In this document: positions 46,048 to 58,412 of the stretch, one piece after another | Numbering within the stretch: position 1 is the stretch's first letter | Layout of the letters: every line of letters begins with the position of its first letter | NCBI RefSeq assembly: GCF_001680005.1 | Contig: NC_033567.1 | Coordinates: forward strand, 1 to 64,000 | Source of the DNA: Plasmodium coatneyi | Lineage: Eukaryota; Apicomplexa; Aconoidasida; Haemosporida; Plasmodiidae | Direction: 5' to 3' | Length of the DNA: 64,000 nucleotides | Position numbers and translations under genes: made by a program | The notes under the pieces: model-generated | What the model was told of the DNA's origin: nothing | What the model saw: the letters and a program-made list of their open reading frames with translations, nothing else | The model's database searches: none

Positions 46048-49000
46048 ATGCCGAGTCTATTAGTGGACCTACTAGTAAAGTGGGTTAACGTGAGGCGAAT
46101 AGAGGAGAACGAAGATTTCAAGGTATGAAGGAAAAAGGAAGAAAAAAAAAAGGAGGGAAAAAAAGAAGGGAGGGAGTAAAAGTGGAAGAGAAAAAAAGAA
46201 AGGAGTGCATGGGGGAATACACGCATTTGTGTACTAGTGGTGTTGAAAGAAGTTCTCTATATCGGTACGATATACACACATTGGTAGGAATACACACACA
46301 TTGTTGGAAATACATACACACATACTTTTCCTTTCTTTCCCTCATATTCCAGAATCAAATATGGAATGAGTTGGAAGAACTATTTAGGGATATGATGAAA
46401 AATATAGAGCAGGACACAAGCATGGAACCAGAATTCTGCACTATGGCAAAAGATGTAGGTGCAGAGGAGTTAAGAGGACCCGTAGAGAAGGAGCTATGCA
46501 AAATTCTAGTAAGAATATTTCTCTGGATAAATGGATTAGAGCAGAAATGGGATAATACTTTAAGATGGATATGGAAACCGAAAGAATGGAAAAGTGTAGG
46601 AGAGGATGAAAAAGAATTACAAGCGCATCTTAGATGCCTGGTAGGAAAAGTAACTATAATGAAAATGTTACTGCCACATTGTGAAATGGAAAAGGTTGCA
46701 CCACTGGTTAAGGGAGCTGTGGAAGGTATGGAAAACTTTTACAGCATTCAGGGCAGGAGCAGAATATGTGACAGAGTAGATAATAAAAGTGTAGGGATGG
46801 GTGGGAAATTCATATGGAAAGAATTAGGTCAATGGATAAATGGATATGAGAGGGAGAGGGACGGTGGTTACCGGAAAGTTGAGGCAGGGCAAAGTGCACT
46901 ACACAAAATAAAACAGGCAGGGGAGAGTTGCCGACAAAAAGGGGAAAAAAAAGAAATTAAGAAGGAAACCCTGGATAATTTGGGAATAGACGCCACCGCT
47001 AATGAAGACTTGTATTTAGGGGAAGAAGATGACAATTTGGATAACAGTGTTCTGGGGAAAGTGTTGGAGGAAGTGAAGGACGGGAAAATAGCGGACAATA
47101 AGCAGCTGGAAGAGAAGGTCGATGCCGAAATTGAGAAAAAAAAGGCACCCAAACCAACTAGAGCAGGTAAAACATATCATTAAAAATATTATTAAATATA
47201 TTACCTAAGTAAGAAAAAAGAGGAAAAAAGAAAAAAATAAAGGGAAGAACGAGTAAGTTAGTGAAGGAAAGGAAGCGAGTAAAGAAGATGATGAGGAGGA
47301 AGGAATGAAAGTGAAGGAAAGGGTCTAAGGAAGGAGGATCTAAGGAAGAGAAAGGAAAGAAGGGTCTAAGGAAGAGGAAGGAAATAAGGGTCTAAGGAAG
47401 AGGAAGGAAATAAGGGTCTAAGGAAGAGGAAGGAAATAAGGGTCTAAGGAGGAGGAATGAAGGGGTCTAAGGAGGAGGAACGAAGTTTTCTAAGGAAGAG
47501 GAAAGGAAGGAAGGTGGTCTAAGCAAGGAAAGGGATGTCCTAGGGAGGAAGAAGGGGGTCTATGGAAGGAAGGGTCTAAGGAAGGAAGAGAAAGGAAATG
47601 GAAAGAAAGGAAAGAAAGAAAAAAAAGAAAGGGAAAATAAAAAGATAAAAGAAAAATAAAAAAGGAAGGATAGTTCTAGGTTTAAGGTTCAGGTAATGTG
47701 GGTCTTGGGTTAACGGTAAGGTGGGTTCTGGGTTAAGGGTAAAGGTAGGTTCGGGGTTAAGGGAAGGTGGGTCCCGGGTTCAGGGTAATGTGGCTTCGGG
47801 GTTAAGGATAAAGTGGAAAATAGATGTGTTGTGTGGAGAATGAGTTGAGAATTGGAGAATAAGACTTCTGGTTTAGGGTTCAGGGGTTACGGTTAACGGT
47901 TTATAATGTAGGAATGGGTTTCAGGGTGTAGGAGTAAGTTTCATGGTGTGAATGTAGGGTTCAGGGTATTAGAGTGAGGGTACAGGTTCTTAGAGTGAAG
48001 GTTTAGGGCGTGAGAGTAGATTTTCCGGATATAGGACTTTGGATTTCGGGTTTAGGGGTCAGGGTTTAGGCATGGTGTCTAGAAGAAGAAAGGGGTTTGA
48101 GGAGGATAAACCATTCGCAGACAGGAGTTTACTTCTATAAATTGTAGCGGGGCGTCGAGGCCCTTAGAGGGAAGAATTCCTCGCAGACAGGCCATCCTGA
48201 AATTGTGTCCAACGGAACAACGGCTGTCCAACCGGACAAGGGAGAAGGAAACCAGACAAGGGGGAACCAGACAGGGGGGGAGAACTGGACAAGAGGAAAG
48301 GAACCGGAGAAGGGGGAGACTGGACAATGGGGGAACTGGACAAGGGGGACAACGGGGAAAAGGAAACCGGAACAAGGAGGGAAGGAAACCAGACAAGCGG
48401 GAACTGGACAAGGCGGGAAGTAAACTGGACAGTTGGTGAACCGGACAAGGGGGAAACCTCCATGTCCACCCTGGAACGGGTGCATGCAAAAAAAAATGAA
48501 AGAGGAAAGGAAAGGATGAAAGAAGGGATAAAAAGATTGAAGTGAAAGAGAAGAAAAGAAGAGGAAGAATGAAAGAGAATGATGAAGGAAGGAATAAGGA
48601 AAGGAGGAAAAAGAAAAAAGGGAAAGGAAGGAAAGGAAAGAAAGAAGGAAAGAAGGAAGGGTTTAAGTATAAGATAAGAAGGAAAAAAGGAATAAGAAGG
48701 AATAAGAAGAAAAGAAAGAAAGGAAGGGTCTAAGGAAGGAAAGGATGTCTAAGGAGGAGGAAGTAAAGGAAGGGTCTAAGAAGGAGGAAGGAAGGTGGTT
48801 AGGGATCTTAGAAGGAAGTTACTTCCTAAGGGAATGAATGTTGTTAGGTGCTTGGTGGTAGGGTGGTAGGGAGGTTGTTAGGTGTGGAAGGGTCTAAGGA
48901 TGGAAGGAAAGTATTCTAAGGAGGGAACGGATGGTCTATGGAAGGAAAGCGAAGGAAGGCTGTTACGGGAAGGATAGAAGGAAAGAAGGAATGAAAGGAA

Positions 49001-50374
49001 AATAAAAAGAAAAAGGAAAGCAGGAAGGAAAAGAAAGAAAACATTACTCTAGAACCATCTATCCTTATTTTTTCTCTTGATTCAGAGGAGGAGGGGCAAG
49101 ACGACGCAGTAGAAGAAATTGAAGAAGAGGAGGAAGAAGAAGAAGCAGGAAAGGTGCAGGAAGAGAACGGGAACAAAGATAAGGAAGATCCACGTAAGGG
49201 AAAAAAATTCGAACAGTTGCACAACTTTTGCGCTCACACAGCAGGGTTGCACTCCTCATGTCCACCCCTAACAATGTCCAACCCTGGTGTGAGCACACAT
49301 CATATTTTAGTTCCATAATAGGTCCTAATCACATTAAAGAAAAAAAAAGAAATCTTCCCCTTCCCTACTTCTAATCCTTCTACTCCTTCCAATCCTTCCA
49401 CACCCTTTCCCTGCAGAAGAAGTCTCTAAACCTGCAGCAGAAGAGACTAATTCCAAACAAGAAGAACCACCCGCTGCTCCTGGTCTTCCTGAAGATGGTC
49501 CTCAAAAATCTGCTGAAACTGCTGTACTGGGTGATGGGCGTGCCAGTTCCAGTGCTGGCACACCTATTGCTAAACCACTTATTGACAAGAAAGGAATCGA
49601 TCCCTTCCTTCCTTACCTTCCTCTTGCTCCTGCCGTGCTTGGTATTTCTATCATGAGCTACTTGCTCTGGAAGGTAAGAAAAAAAAAAAAAATTAATAAA
49701 TTAATAAAAAAAAAGGAGGAAAAGAAAAAAAAAAGGAACAAAAAAAAAAAAAGGGGGGTAGGATTCCGCACTTAACGTTCTACGTTTCAGTGTACTGGAT
49801 TTCGCATTTTAGGGTGTGTATCTATAGGATTTCACACTTGGGTTTGAAGTAGTAATTACTGTTGCGTGAACAAACATTTCGCATCCCTATTAAAGAAATA
49901 TTTTCTCCCTTTTTATTATTATTATTTTTTTTTTTTTAGTACTTTGGTATGCTTGGTAAAAATAGAAGACGTTACAAAAGAGCTTATCAAGCACGTAGTC
50001 CCTCCTTAGAACAGCAGATTGTTGACCATTTGGACCAGGATGATGCTCCACGTGAATATTACATTGTAAAGGAACGCAAACCTCGTTCTACGCCTATAAA
50101 AAGGAGGAAAAAACATGCCGGCCATCGCCGTGCTGGTGTACGTCGCCGCATGATTATTGATATTCATTTAGAAATCTTAGACGAATGTCAAAAAGGGGAC
50201 CTGCATTGGACGAAGGAAGACTTTTTCGAAATTTTGGTTCAAGAATTTATGGGAAGCGAATTTATAAAGGAGGAAGACTTTGCTCCAAAGGAAGTTGTTC
50301 CTAGGGAATGTGATACTAAGGAACGGGTTCTAAGTTCAGATTCCGGGTTTAGGGAAGGAACACTTTGTTCCTAA
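46048..50374 (+). CDS. SICAvar: SICAvar antigen, compact single-domain (SICAvar C)
   Basis: Exons are 46048-46122 (start MPSLLVDLLVKWVN), 46353-47166, 49086-49193, 49417-49673 and 49940-50374, with phases 0, 1, 1, 0, giving 562 residues. There is one cysteine domain only (LCKILVRIFLWINGL, RCLVGKVTIMKML), which matches exon 3 rather than exon 2 of SICAvar A. Exon 3 encodes a Glu-rich stalk, exon 4 a Pro/Ser stalk and a membrane segment (APAVLGISIMSYLLWK), and exon 5 the cytoplasmic tail (RRRMIIDIHLEIL, FFEILVQEFMG). Intron 2 is 1.9 kb of low-complexity DNA, where further exons may have been lost. The reading frame is unbroken. It converges on KIR-8. Confidence 0.85.
47167..49085 (+). repeat. 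Long repeat-filled intron of SICAvar C
   Basis: From 47330 to 47480 GTCTAAGGAAGAGGAAGGAA units. From 47680 to 48075 telomere-like sequence (GGGTTAAGGGTA, GGTTTAGGGTTCAGGGG). From 48230 to 48470 a G-rich degenerate array built on GGACAAGGGGGAAC and AACCGGACAAG. From 48480 to 49060 purine-rich GGAAGGAA. No domain exon was found inside. Confidence 0.8.
49796..49939 (+). promoter_or_regulatory. Conserved element of the SICAvar last intron (gene C)
   Basis: Two to three GGATTTCGCATTTTAGGG units, then GTAGTAATTACTGTTGCGTG and CATCCCTATTAAAGAAA before the acceptor, shared with the other three SICAvar genes. Confidence 0.5.
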
Positions 50375-50960
50375 GGAAGAATGTGTTCCTAAGTAACGTG
50401 TTGCTATGGCAGGGGTTCCAAGTTCAGATTCCGGGTTTGGGGAAGAAGACTCTGTCCCTACACAAGTTATTCCTAAGGAACAGGTTCCATGTTCAGATTT
50501 CGGGCTTAGGGAGGGATAATTTCTTCCTAAGGAAGACTTTGTTCGTAAGGAGGATGTTCCTAGGGAAGAGGTTTCAACGGAACAGGTTCCAAGTACAGGT
50601 TCCGGGTTTAGGGTGTAGGAAATATTTTTATTTTTTCTTTTTTTTTTGTTTTGTATTTTGTATTGTATTAAATTTTTTACGTTGATATGTGGTCAATATA
50701 AGTGGAAAAAAAAAAATTTCGGCACTTTGTTTTGATTTGTTTCGTAAAATTTTTTTTATTGAAGAATTAAAAAAAATGCTTATTCATTCTGCTACAAAAA
50801 TTTTGACTTCACCAACTTTTTTTTGGTTTTTTAAAATACGTGAATATTTCTTTGAAAAGGTGTCCATCTTTTTTCATTTTATTTTCTTTTTCCGCGCCTC
50901 TTTTTGGTAGTATATTCTTTCCTTATGTGCTTATTCATACATACAAATGGAAGGAAGAAA
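50375..50960 (+). other. Conserved SICAvar 3' flank (gene C)
   Basis: Four to five more copies of the AAGGAACAGGTTCCAAGTTC minisatellite follow the stop (to about 50620), then the T-rich tail with TTTGATTTGTTTCGTAAAA and AAAAAAATGCTTATTCATTC shared with the other SICAvar genes. Confidence 0.65.
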
Positions 50961-51218
50961 AGAAAGAAAAATAAAGAAAATAAGGAAAAAAAAGACAAAG
51001 TAGAAAAAGAATGAAAAAAAAGAAGGAAATGGGTCAAAGAAGGAAGAATGGAAGAAAAACAAATGGAGGAAAAAAGAATGGTCATTTTGCGTCTTTCCTT
51101 ACACTGTATATATAAACTGTGTGCGTTAATTTATGCTTCTTCCAGAGGAGTGGGGTAGGGATATTCCATTCAACGTCAGATGCTACATTACACACGATGT
51201 GTTACATCACATACGATG

Positions 51219-52958
51219 TTACATGTTCTGATAACCTACCATCCCGCGACCCCGTGTATTATTATTATTTGTTTTTTCACTTTCTCTGGTCGCCTGTCTT
51301 GTATATGCAGCAGATCGTACTGTGGAATTTTCGCTTGCATCCAGTATGGAATTTGTTCTGGAAGCCTCTGTAAAGGTGTCGATTTCACTTCCGGCAGATC
51401 TTTTTCCTCTTCTTCTTCCCTTTGAATGGTTACCAAACAAAGAAGACCATGGTTTATACTGAAGGGAAGAAGTATGTTAGGGTGGTGGTAGGTGGAAGAG
51501 AAGGTTGTTAGGTGGGTTGGTGGAAGGAAGGTTGTGTTAGGGGTGGTAGGTGGATGGAAGGTTGTGTTAGGGGTGGTAGGTGGATGGAAGGTTGTGAGGA
51601 TGGTGGTTGGTCAAAGGAAGGGTGTAAGGGGTGCAAATTTGTGTGTTAGGGTGGAAGGAAGGTTGTTAAATGATTCAATTTTTTTTATTTTTTAAGTTTT
51701 GAAAAATTTTGATGCTTACTTTGTATAATAAGAAAGGAGCGCCAATTGTTGCTAACGTACCAAGGATAGAAGAGATGGTTGCATTGGTGGTGGCTTTATT
51801 TAAGTTTGCCTCTGCTTGAAGGGATGCCGTTTTTGCTTCAGACTCTATTCTTTCTTGTGCAGATTGTAATGCAGATTTCTCTTGCGTCAGTTTTTGCCTG
51901 TCACTGGAACATGCTTCATTTTGTGTTCTTACTGTTTCGATATCATTTGATGTTTTACAGTACAGTTCTATCACTTTCGCTATATCACAATATGCCCCGT
52001 ACTGCGCTTCGAACTCTTTACAATATTGACCACTTACATTGGGTCCCGTTTTACAATTTCCTCTTACAGCCGTGCACGCTGAAAGAACACCACTCCGGTA
52101 AGTCGACCAACTCAGATCACAATTGGGATTACCTGCCTTTAAACCCTTTTCTACAATACTATAATCTAAGGAATAATGGAATATTTTTTCCCTATTATTA
52201 AAAATATCCCTTTGAACATCCTTATATATAATTTCACATTTCTTACCAGTGACAGCATTTCCCAGCGTTTCGTAAATTTTCTTCAGAAGGTCTGATAACT
52301 GCCTACCATTTAGGGCGTTCCGGAATTCACGTCCCACCCAATAGTAATAGAAATAGCAGGGTTCCCTCTTGTAGTAAGAGAGCTGATTCCATTGACATGC
52401 GGTACAATAGGCCTTTGTGATCTTTTCCTCGGAACCAGAAAGTACAGGGTACTCAGTTTTCAGTGCAGTCCTTAATGTTCCTCCCAATTTTTCGGCGCCT
52501 CCACCACTGCTGTCACAATTGTCTATACGATCATTATTGAAGGTTCCCAGGAAATTGGATTCTGAAGGTAAACTTCTTGGAAATATAACCTGCAAATATA
52601 TATAATGGGCAGGCAGAAAGGAGGCAGAGTAGAAGGGGAGTGGAATGTATGAATATGTATATATATGATATATATATATACCTATATATATAGGTATATA
52701 TAGTCTATATGTATGTATATACATATATATGTGGGTGTATATATGTATATATACATATGTATATATATAGGCATATATGTAAGTACATTCCATGTGTATT
52801 CCTTCCTCTTACACACGTGCATTCCTTCCTTTCACACACATATTCCTTCCTCTCACACACTCTTTCTTTCTTTATAACCCATCAATATTTGCCCCCTCTG
52901 GGCAATATTACCCCTTCCTTCAATATATTTTCCTTACCGTTGGTCCTGTTTCTGACAT
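51219..52958 (-). CDS. KIR: KIR protein, coiled-coil class (KIR-8)
   Basis: Exons on the minus strand are 52958-52938 (MSETGPT, donor GTAAGG), 52589-51720 and 51458-51219, all phase 0, giving 376 residues. Exon 2 has CYFYYYWVGR, IFHYSLDYSIVE and a long juxtamembrane coiled coil (QKLTQEKSALQSAQERIESE), then a membrane segment ending APFLLYK. Exon 3 starts YKPWSSLFGNH and ends GYQNM as in KIR-1. It is convergent with SICAvar C, about 840 bp stop to stop. Confidence 0.92.
51459..51719 (-). repeat. Repeat intron 2 of KIR-8
   Basis: GGTTGTGTTAGGGGTGGTAG and GGTTGTTAGG units on the + strand, so CCTAACAACC on the coding strand. It is a shorter version of the introns of KIR-1 and KIR-6. Confidence 0.85.
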
Positions 52959-53929
52959 GGTTTATATTTGTATTGTATATTTTTCTTGTGTATAATGGAA
53001 TTTTTCTCAAGGGTTTTTTATATATTTAAAAAAAGGGAAGGAAGGGGTGTAAGTATTATACTTGTTTAATAATGATTATGAATAGTGGAATATACGTCTG
53101 TACTATTATGAATGGGTAAATATGAGTATATGTGAATATTGATTAATATTGAAATTTCTTATTTATTCATTCTTTCTCTATGTAATTTATTATTGTGCTC
53201 TGCGCTTGCATGATTATTCGAAATATTGAGTTATTATTTATATATACACGATTTACTGTGATTGCACATATATATATAATTAGCATATATATATATATAC
53301 CTCATATATGTACATATATATACATGAAGGAGGGGTTTGGAACACTTTTTTTATCTCTTCCCCTTTTCTCCTTTTCTTTCCTTTTCTTTTCTTTCCTTCC
53401 TTTCGCCTTCTTTTGAAGCAGGAGAAAATTTTATTATTTTTTTGTTTTAACGTGTTTTGGTTGTTATTTCTTAAAAGAGAACAAGTGTTGATTGTTGTTC
53501 ATTAAAAAATTGATAACAAATATTACATAGTTCATACATGCATGTGCATAGTGAGCACTCAACCTCCACCCTTTTCGGAATGTGTGTGTACATTGATCAA
53601 CTGGTACTATGTGTTCGATATGAATTTATTCATATTTTATAGTAAATTATACTCCATTTCATGATCACGATAACTCTGTTTTTTAACAACTTCCCTTTTT
53701 TGTTCCATTTCCTTTATTTTATTTTTTAAAGGAATAAGAAGGAAAAGGAAGAAAAGGAGTGAAGAAGAAAGGGTGTGAAGGAAGTAGAAGGAGTGTAGGA
53801 AAGAAGGAAAAGGAAGAAATAAGAAGGAAGGAAAGAAGGAATAAGAAGGAAAAAGAAGGAATAAGAAGGAAAAGGAGGGAGAAGGAAGGTTTAAGGTGTA
53901 AGGGAAAAGGAAGAAAATGAAGGAACATA
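52959..53929. other. Gene-free spacer
   Basis: AT-rich with (TA)n runs near 53265-53320. From 53725 to 53900 there is a purine-rich GAAGGAATAAGAAGGAAAA repeat just beyond the KIR-9 stop. No gene is seen. Confidence 0.55.
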
Positions 53930-55678
53930 TTACATACGTTGATAAGCCACATTCCTCGACCTTGTATTACTTCTATTCCTTCCTCCGTCCCTGTGCCGTC
54001 CATCATTATATAAAGTAGAACCATTCGTTGTTGTTGAATCTGCTACGGATTCTATGGTAGAGTTGTCCGTTGTTGTATATAATGTAGTAGAATCGTCTAA
54101 AAACCTGTTGAATGGTCGATCTGTTGTTCTTCTTTTTCTGCTGTTGCTTCTCCCACCAGAGGAAAGGGTGTTACTTATCCCACGGAATAGTGGTGCATAC
54201 TAATAAGAAAAAAAAAAGGGGATGTGAAAATATATATCTGTATATATATATACATATACATATATGCCTATATATAAATATATATGTAGATATATATATG
54301 TACTTATATATGTGTACAAGTGTGTATTGTATATATATAGTATATGTATATATATGCATATATATATATGTATATAAGTGTGTAATTGTTACTGTACTTA
54401 CTTTATACAAAAGGAAACTGACGACGCCAATTCCTAGGACAGAGAAAACGGATGATATGGCGGTAGTAGGGATGGTTCCACCGGAGGAATTTACTTCCCC
54501 TGTTTGTAATTGGATTGATGCATGTTCGGGCCCCTCCGAAAGTTTCTGTCCAGAATCTATGGTGCATGTTAAAGTTGACCGCCTCTCTTGAATAGGTCCT
54601 TTATATGTTCTATTATATTCTTCACAATGCTTATCAGCACTACTACTACTCCCACTTGGACCATCTGGATTACTTGGACATTTTGTATTTAATGATTCGT
54701 AAGCTGAGATAATGTTCTGTAGGTGTTTCTTATATTGTTCAGAACAGAAATTTTCGGTTTCCTTCAGTTGCATTTCTATTTTATTATGGTCGAGGAAGTA
54801 TTCATATACTGCTTTCATGTCATTGAAAGTGTCCTTGTCAATTTTACTGTCATCATATATAATCGCACACTCCTTCCCATTCAAAACTACTTTGAGTTCT
54901 TCATAGATCTTTTTCATAAAATCCAAAAATGATTGAATTTTTAATTTGTTAACTAATATATCTCCTAACCAATAATAAAAGAAATGGCACGGCTGACTGT
55001 AGGTCGGATATTGTCCTCCGCTGATAATTGCATTGCACCAGGCGTCCATGATGCTTTCCACATGCTTTTTAATATCGTCCTTCCCATCAAGTGCACCTTC
55101 CAGTGCAGTCTTTACATTTCCGGTCGAAATTGCATAGGTATTACACCCATTCCAGCGTCTATCGAATTGACCGTACATACTTTTTGAAGGTAAATTTTGC
55201 AAATCCTGATCCTATAAATATATAATTGGGCAAGCGGTTCATACATTCTTATGTACATATGTACATGTATATGTATGTATATATATGTGTATACATATAA
55301 CACTACATATATATGTACATATGTATATATATGTACGTAAATGTACGTGCATTGGAATGTGTATATATACATATGTGCATTGGAAAGTATGTATGTGCCC
55401 CCCACTGTGTGCAATTTATTATACATTATTTGTGTGTACACACACACACACAGGGGGAAAAAAACATATGACATTGTATTCATCATATATTCACAAACAC
55501 ATATATGCACATATATATATATTCCACATATATATATATATACATATATATTCCTTCCACCCTTTCCAATTTCCACCACCAGCCCACTTCCTTTAAACAC
55601 GTGGGGATTGATGTGGGTGGACATCCATTATTTTTCTTCCCCCTCATTCTCTTTTTTTTTTATATTTCTTACTGTCAT
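53930..55678 (-). CDS. KIR: KIR protein (KIR-9)
   Basis: Exons on the minus strand are 55678-55673 (MT, donor GTAAGA), 55211-54402 and 54199-53930, all phase 0, giving 361 residues. Exon 2 has CHFFYYWLGD, VYEYFLDHNKIE, a Ser-rich linker and a membrane segment ending SFLLYK. Exon 3 starts YAPLFRGISNTLSSGG, shares SNTLSSGG with KIR-3, and ends NVAYQRM. Intron 2 is short (202 bases) and AT-rich. The two-codon exon 1 lies 461 bases upstream and is the least certain part. Confidence 0.86.
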
Positions 55679-55993
55679 TGTTTATGTTTGTGTGTACATA
55701 TTCTTTACACAATAAATTTTGTATTGTAATGTGTTGCTGCTCCTATGTATTCATACATGCATGTGTTCATGTATATATTTTTCTGTGGGTATATAGTAAA
55801 TTTATATTAAAGCTGTTATTTCTACATACACGCATTTAGAGCATGCATAAATGTGCATGTAAAATTTTCTTGTATAAAATTTTTTTTTTTACAAATTTCT
55901 GTACAAACTGAACGCACTTCCCATGGATGGTTACCATAAACGATTGCATATTATTACATACACTTCTTATTTCTTCTCGCACTTTTAAATAAG

Positions 55994-56024
<31 letters not shown>

Positions 56025-58412
56025 TTCTATCCCACCTACCATCCTACACTCTTCTTCTCTTTCTTTCTTTTTTTTTTTGCTTTATTAATAATAAAAACCG
56101 TTCTTTCCTTTTTTTTCTTTTTTTTCTTCTTCCTTTTTTTTTCATTTTATTTTCTTCTTCTTTTATTTTTCTTCTTCTTTTTTTTTCCTTCTTGTTTTTT
56201 CCTTCTTTTTCCTTTTTTTTCCTTCCAGGGAAGGAATGTTGTTCCCATTCCTTTCCTTCCTTCTAAGGCAGATTGTTCCCTTCCTTTTTTTCTTCCCTTT
56301 CCTTCCCTAAGATGCGGAGGTTGTTCCTTCATGTGTTCGTTTCCTCCTAAGGGAAGGTTCTTCTCTTTCTACTTCAGGGAAGTTGAAGGTATTATTCCCT
56401 CCCTTCTTTAGGGAAGGTAATTTTCCTTTCCCTTGGGGCAAGGTGTTGTTCCCTTTCCTTCCCTTCAGGGAAGGTGATGTTGTTCCTTTTCCTTCCTTCT
56501 GAAGGAGAAGGAGGAATTTTTCCCTTCCTTCCTTGCCTAAGAGGGTAATGTTCCTTCCCTTAAGAAAGTACCTTCCTTTCCTTTCCACAGGAAAGTACCT
56601 TAAATTCGTACCTATCACTTCTTGCCTATATTCCTTCCTACATGGTTATTCCGTTAGGGGGGGGCAGTAGTGCACAAAAATAAAATTTGGACAAACAGGA
56701 TTCCTACGAACTACATGGCGCTGCTCCATTTATAGTATAACATGTCCATGTGTTTTCTCACATTCCTCCCCCTTAATGGACCACAATGTTCGTCCTACAG
56801 ATCTTAGTCTATGTATTTAATGTATTGTATATATTGATCAGACTTAGTTGTAACCGCAGTGGGAGACATTGGATCTAAATGGAATGAACGGCTCTTGTAT
56901 TGTAGAATTCGTACATAGAACGAAAAGGGGGCTCATACTAATTGGATGTAGAACTTTCCTACTACATGCTACTGCAGGAATAAGCAAATAATGATCCATT
57001 TTTTCTCCTTAAGCATATTCTATTTTTTAAAGTATATTCTATATGTGTAAAGCTGGGTATATGGAACAAAAATTATAATGATCCATTGTGGTTCATAATG
57101 GTTCATAAAATGGGTCCACACTGTTCCATAGAATGGTTCATCCTATAAAATGATGGATGGATTTTGTTCATCATCATATATAAAATATGTGTGATGGGTT
57201 CATATAATGGTTCACACCAGTTAAGATACCTATAAGTGATGGGAATACCGTATGGTATAGTTCTGGTGTAGAATAATTTCCCCTTTTAAGGTAATTACTG
57301 ATGGTAAATTCGTCTGTATCACTTTTTCTAAAAAATTTTATTATTCACAAATTTTCCTATTTAAGAATTTTTTTTTTTGCAGAAACAATGTTTTTCCCTT
57401 TTTTTTAACTTTATTTGCTGACAGTTCTTCTATGTGCCATAATTTTTTATTTTGAGAGCGTTCCTTCTTAAATTATGCATAAAGGAAGAAGTTGCATAGA
57501 ATGAGGAGAGAATAGGAAATGACGCTAAAAATAACTTATGTCGAACAAAATAAAGTATATGCAACATATGTGAATAAATATAGGGGGATAGTAGAATGGA
57601 ATTTTCTGTTCTTTCTTTCTTCCCTTTTAAATTTTTATATTTATTTGGGAAAAGAATAAATTTTAGATATGTGAGAGAGCACCTTTAATACTGTGCAAAT
57701 TTAATTGAGCAGAATTTCCTTATTTTGCGGATGTAATTTTCCATATTGCGGGTGAAATTCTCCTACTGAGAGAATGTTCCGCACTTCTGTTCTGTATGCA
57801 CGTTTATTTTTTCATCGCAATTTATTTATTCGGACTGTGTTGTTAACAATTTCTAAGTGGAAATTATGTATTTGAGAATTCTACCTTGAGAAGCATTTTT
57901 TTCGTTACAATAATTTGTAGTAGCAATTTTTTTTCTTTTTGGTCAGTGTTTTTGTTTTGGTTAATTCTTTTTTCTGTTAATTTTTCTGTGAACAATTTTT
58001 TTCTCATGTGAACAACTTACACTAATTTTGTGGGAGGGCAAAATGCATTATAAAGGAACATTACCTCCCATAGCGGAAAAAAGAACATTGGTGTTAAGCG
58101 CCTAAGTGTAAAAGTTGTACATAAAATGACAGAAAAAAAAAAAAAAAAAGAAGGAATAACTTGTATAAGAAGGGATAAGAAGGAATGAAATAAAGTGCTA
58201 CATGACGAAAGAAATATGAAGGATATGTACAACAATATTCCTTCTAAAAGATGAATAAGAAGAAAGGAACGAAAATGAGAAATTTTGTATACTTGGAAGG
58301 AATCAGTCAAAAAAGTGCCCTTATGGATAAGAGAAATGTTTTACGTGCAGTACTTAATGATGTATTATTATTTCCACTTGATGAGTGACGCATTTAATGT
58401 ATAATAGTGAAA
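55679..58412. other. Gene-free stretch upstream of SICAvar D
   Basis: (TA)n at 55985-56022. From 56040 to 56220 pyrimidine tracts. From 56220 to 56640 imperfect palindromes of AAGGAAC/GTTCCTT type, like those in KIR-1 intron 2. From 57080 to 57200 GGTTCATA repeats. Unlike SICAvar A, B and C, no telomere-like array precedes this gene. No exon was found. Confidence 0.6.

Noticed and set aside
54112..54591. Plus-strand reading frame over KIR-9
   Set aside because: Antisense shadow of KIR-9 exons 2 and 3.
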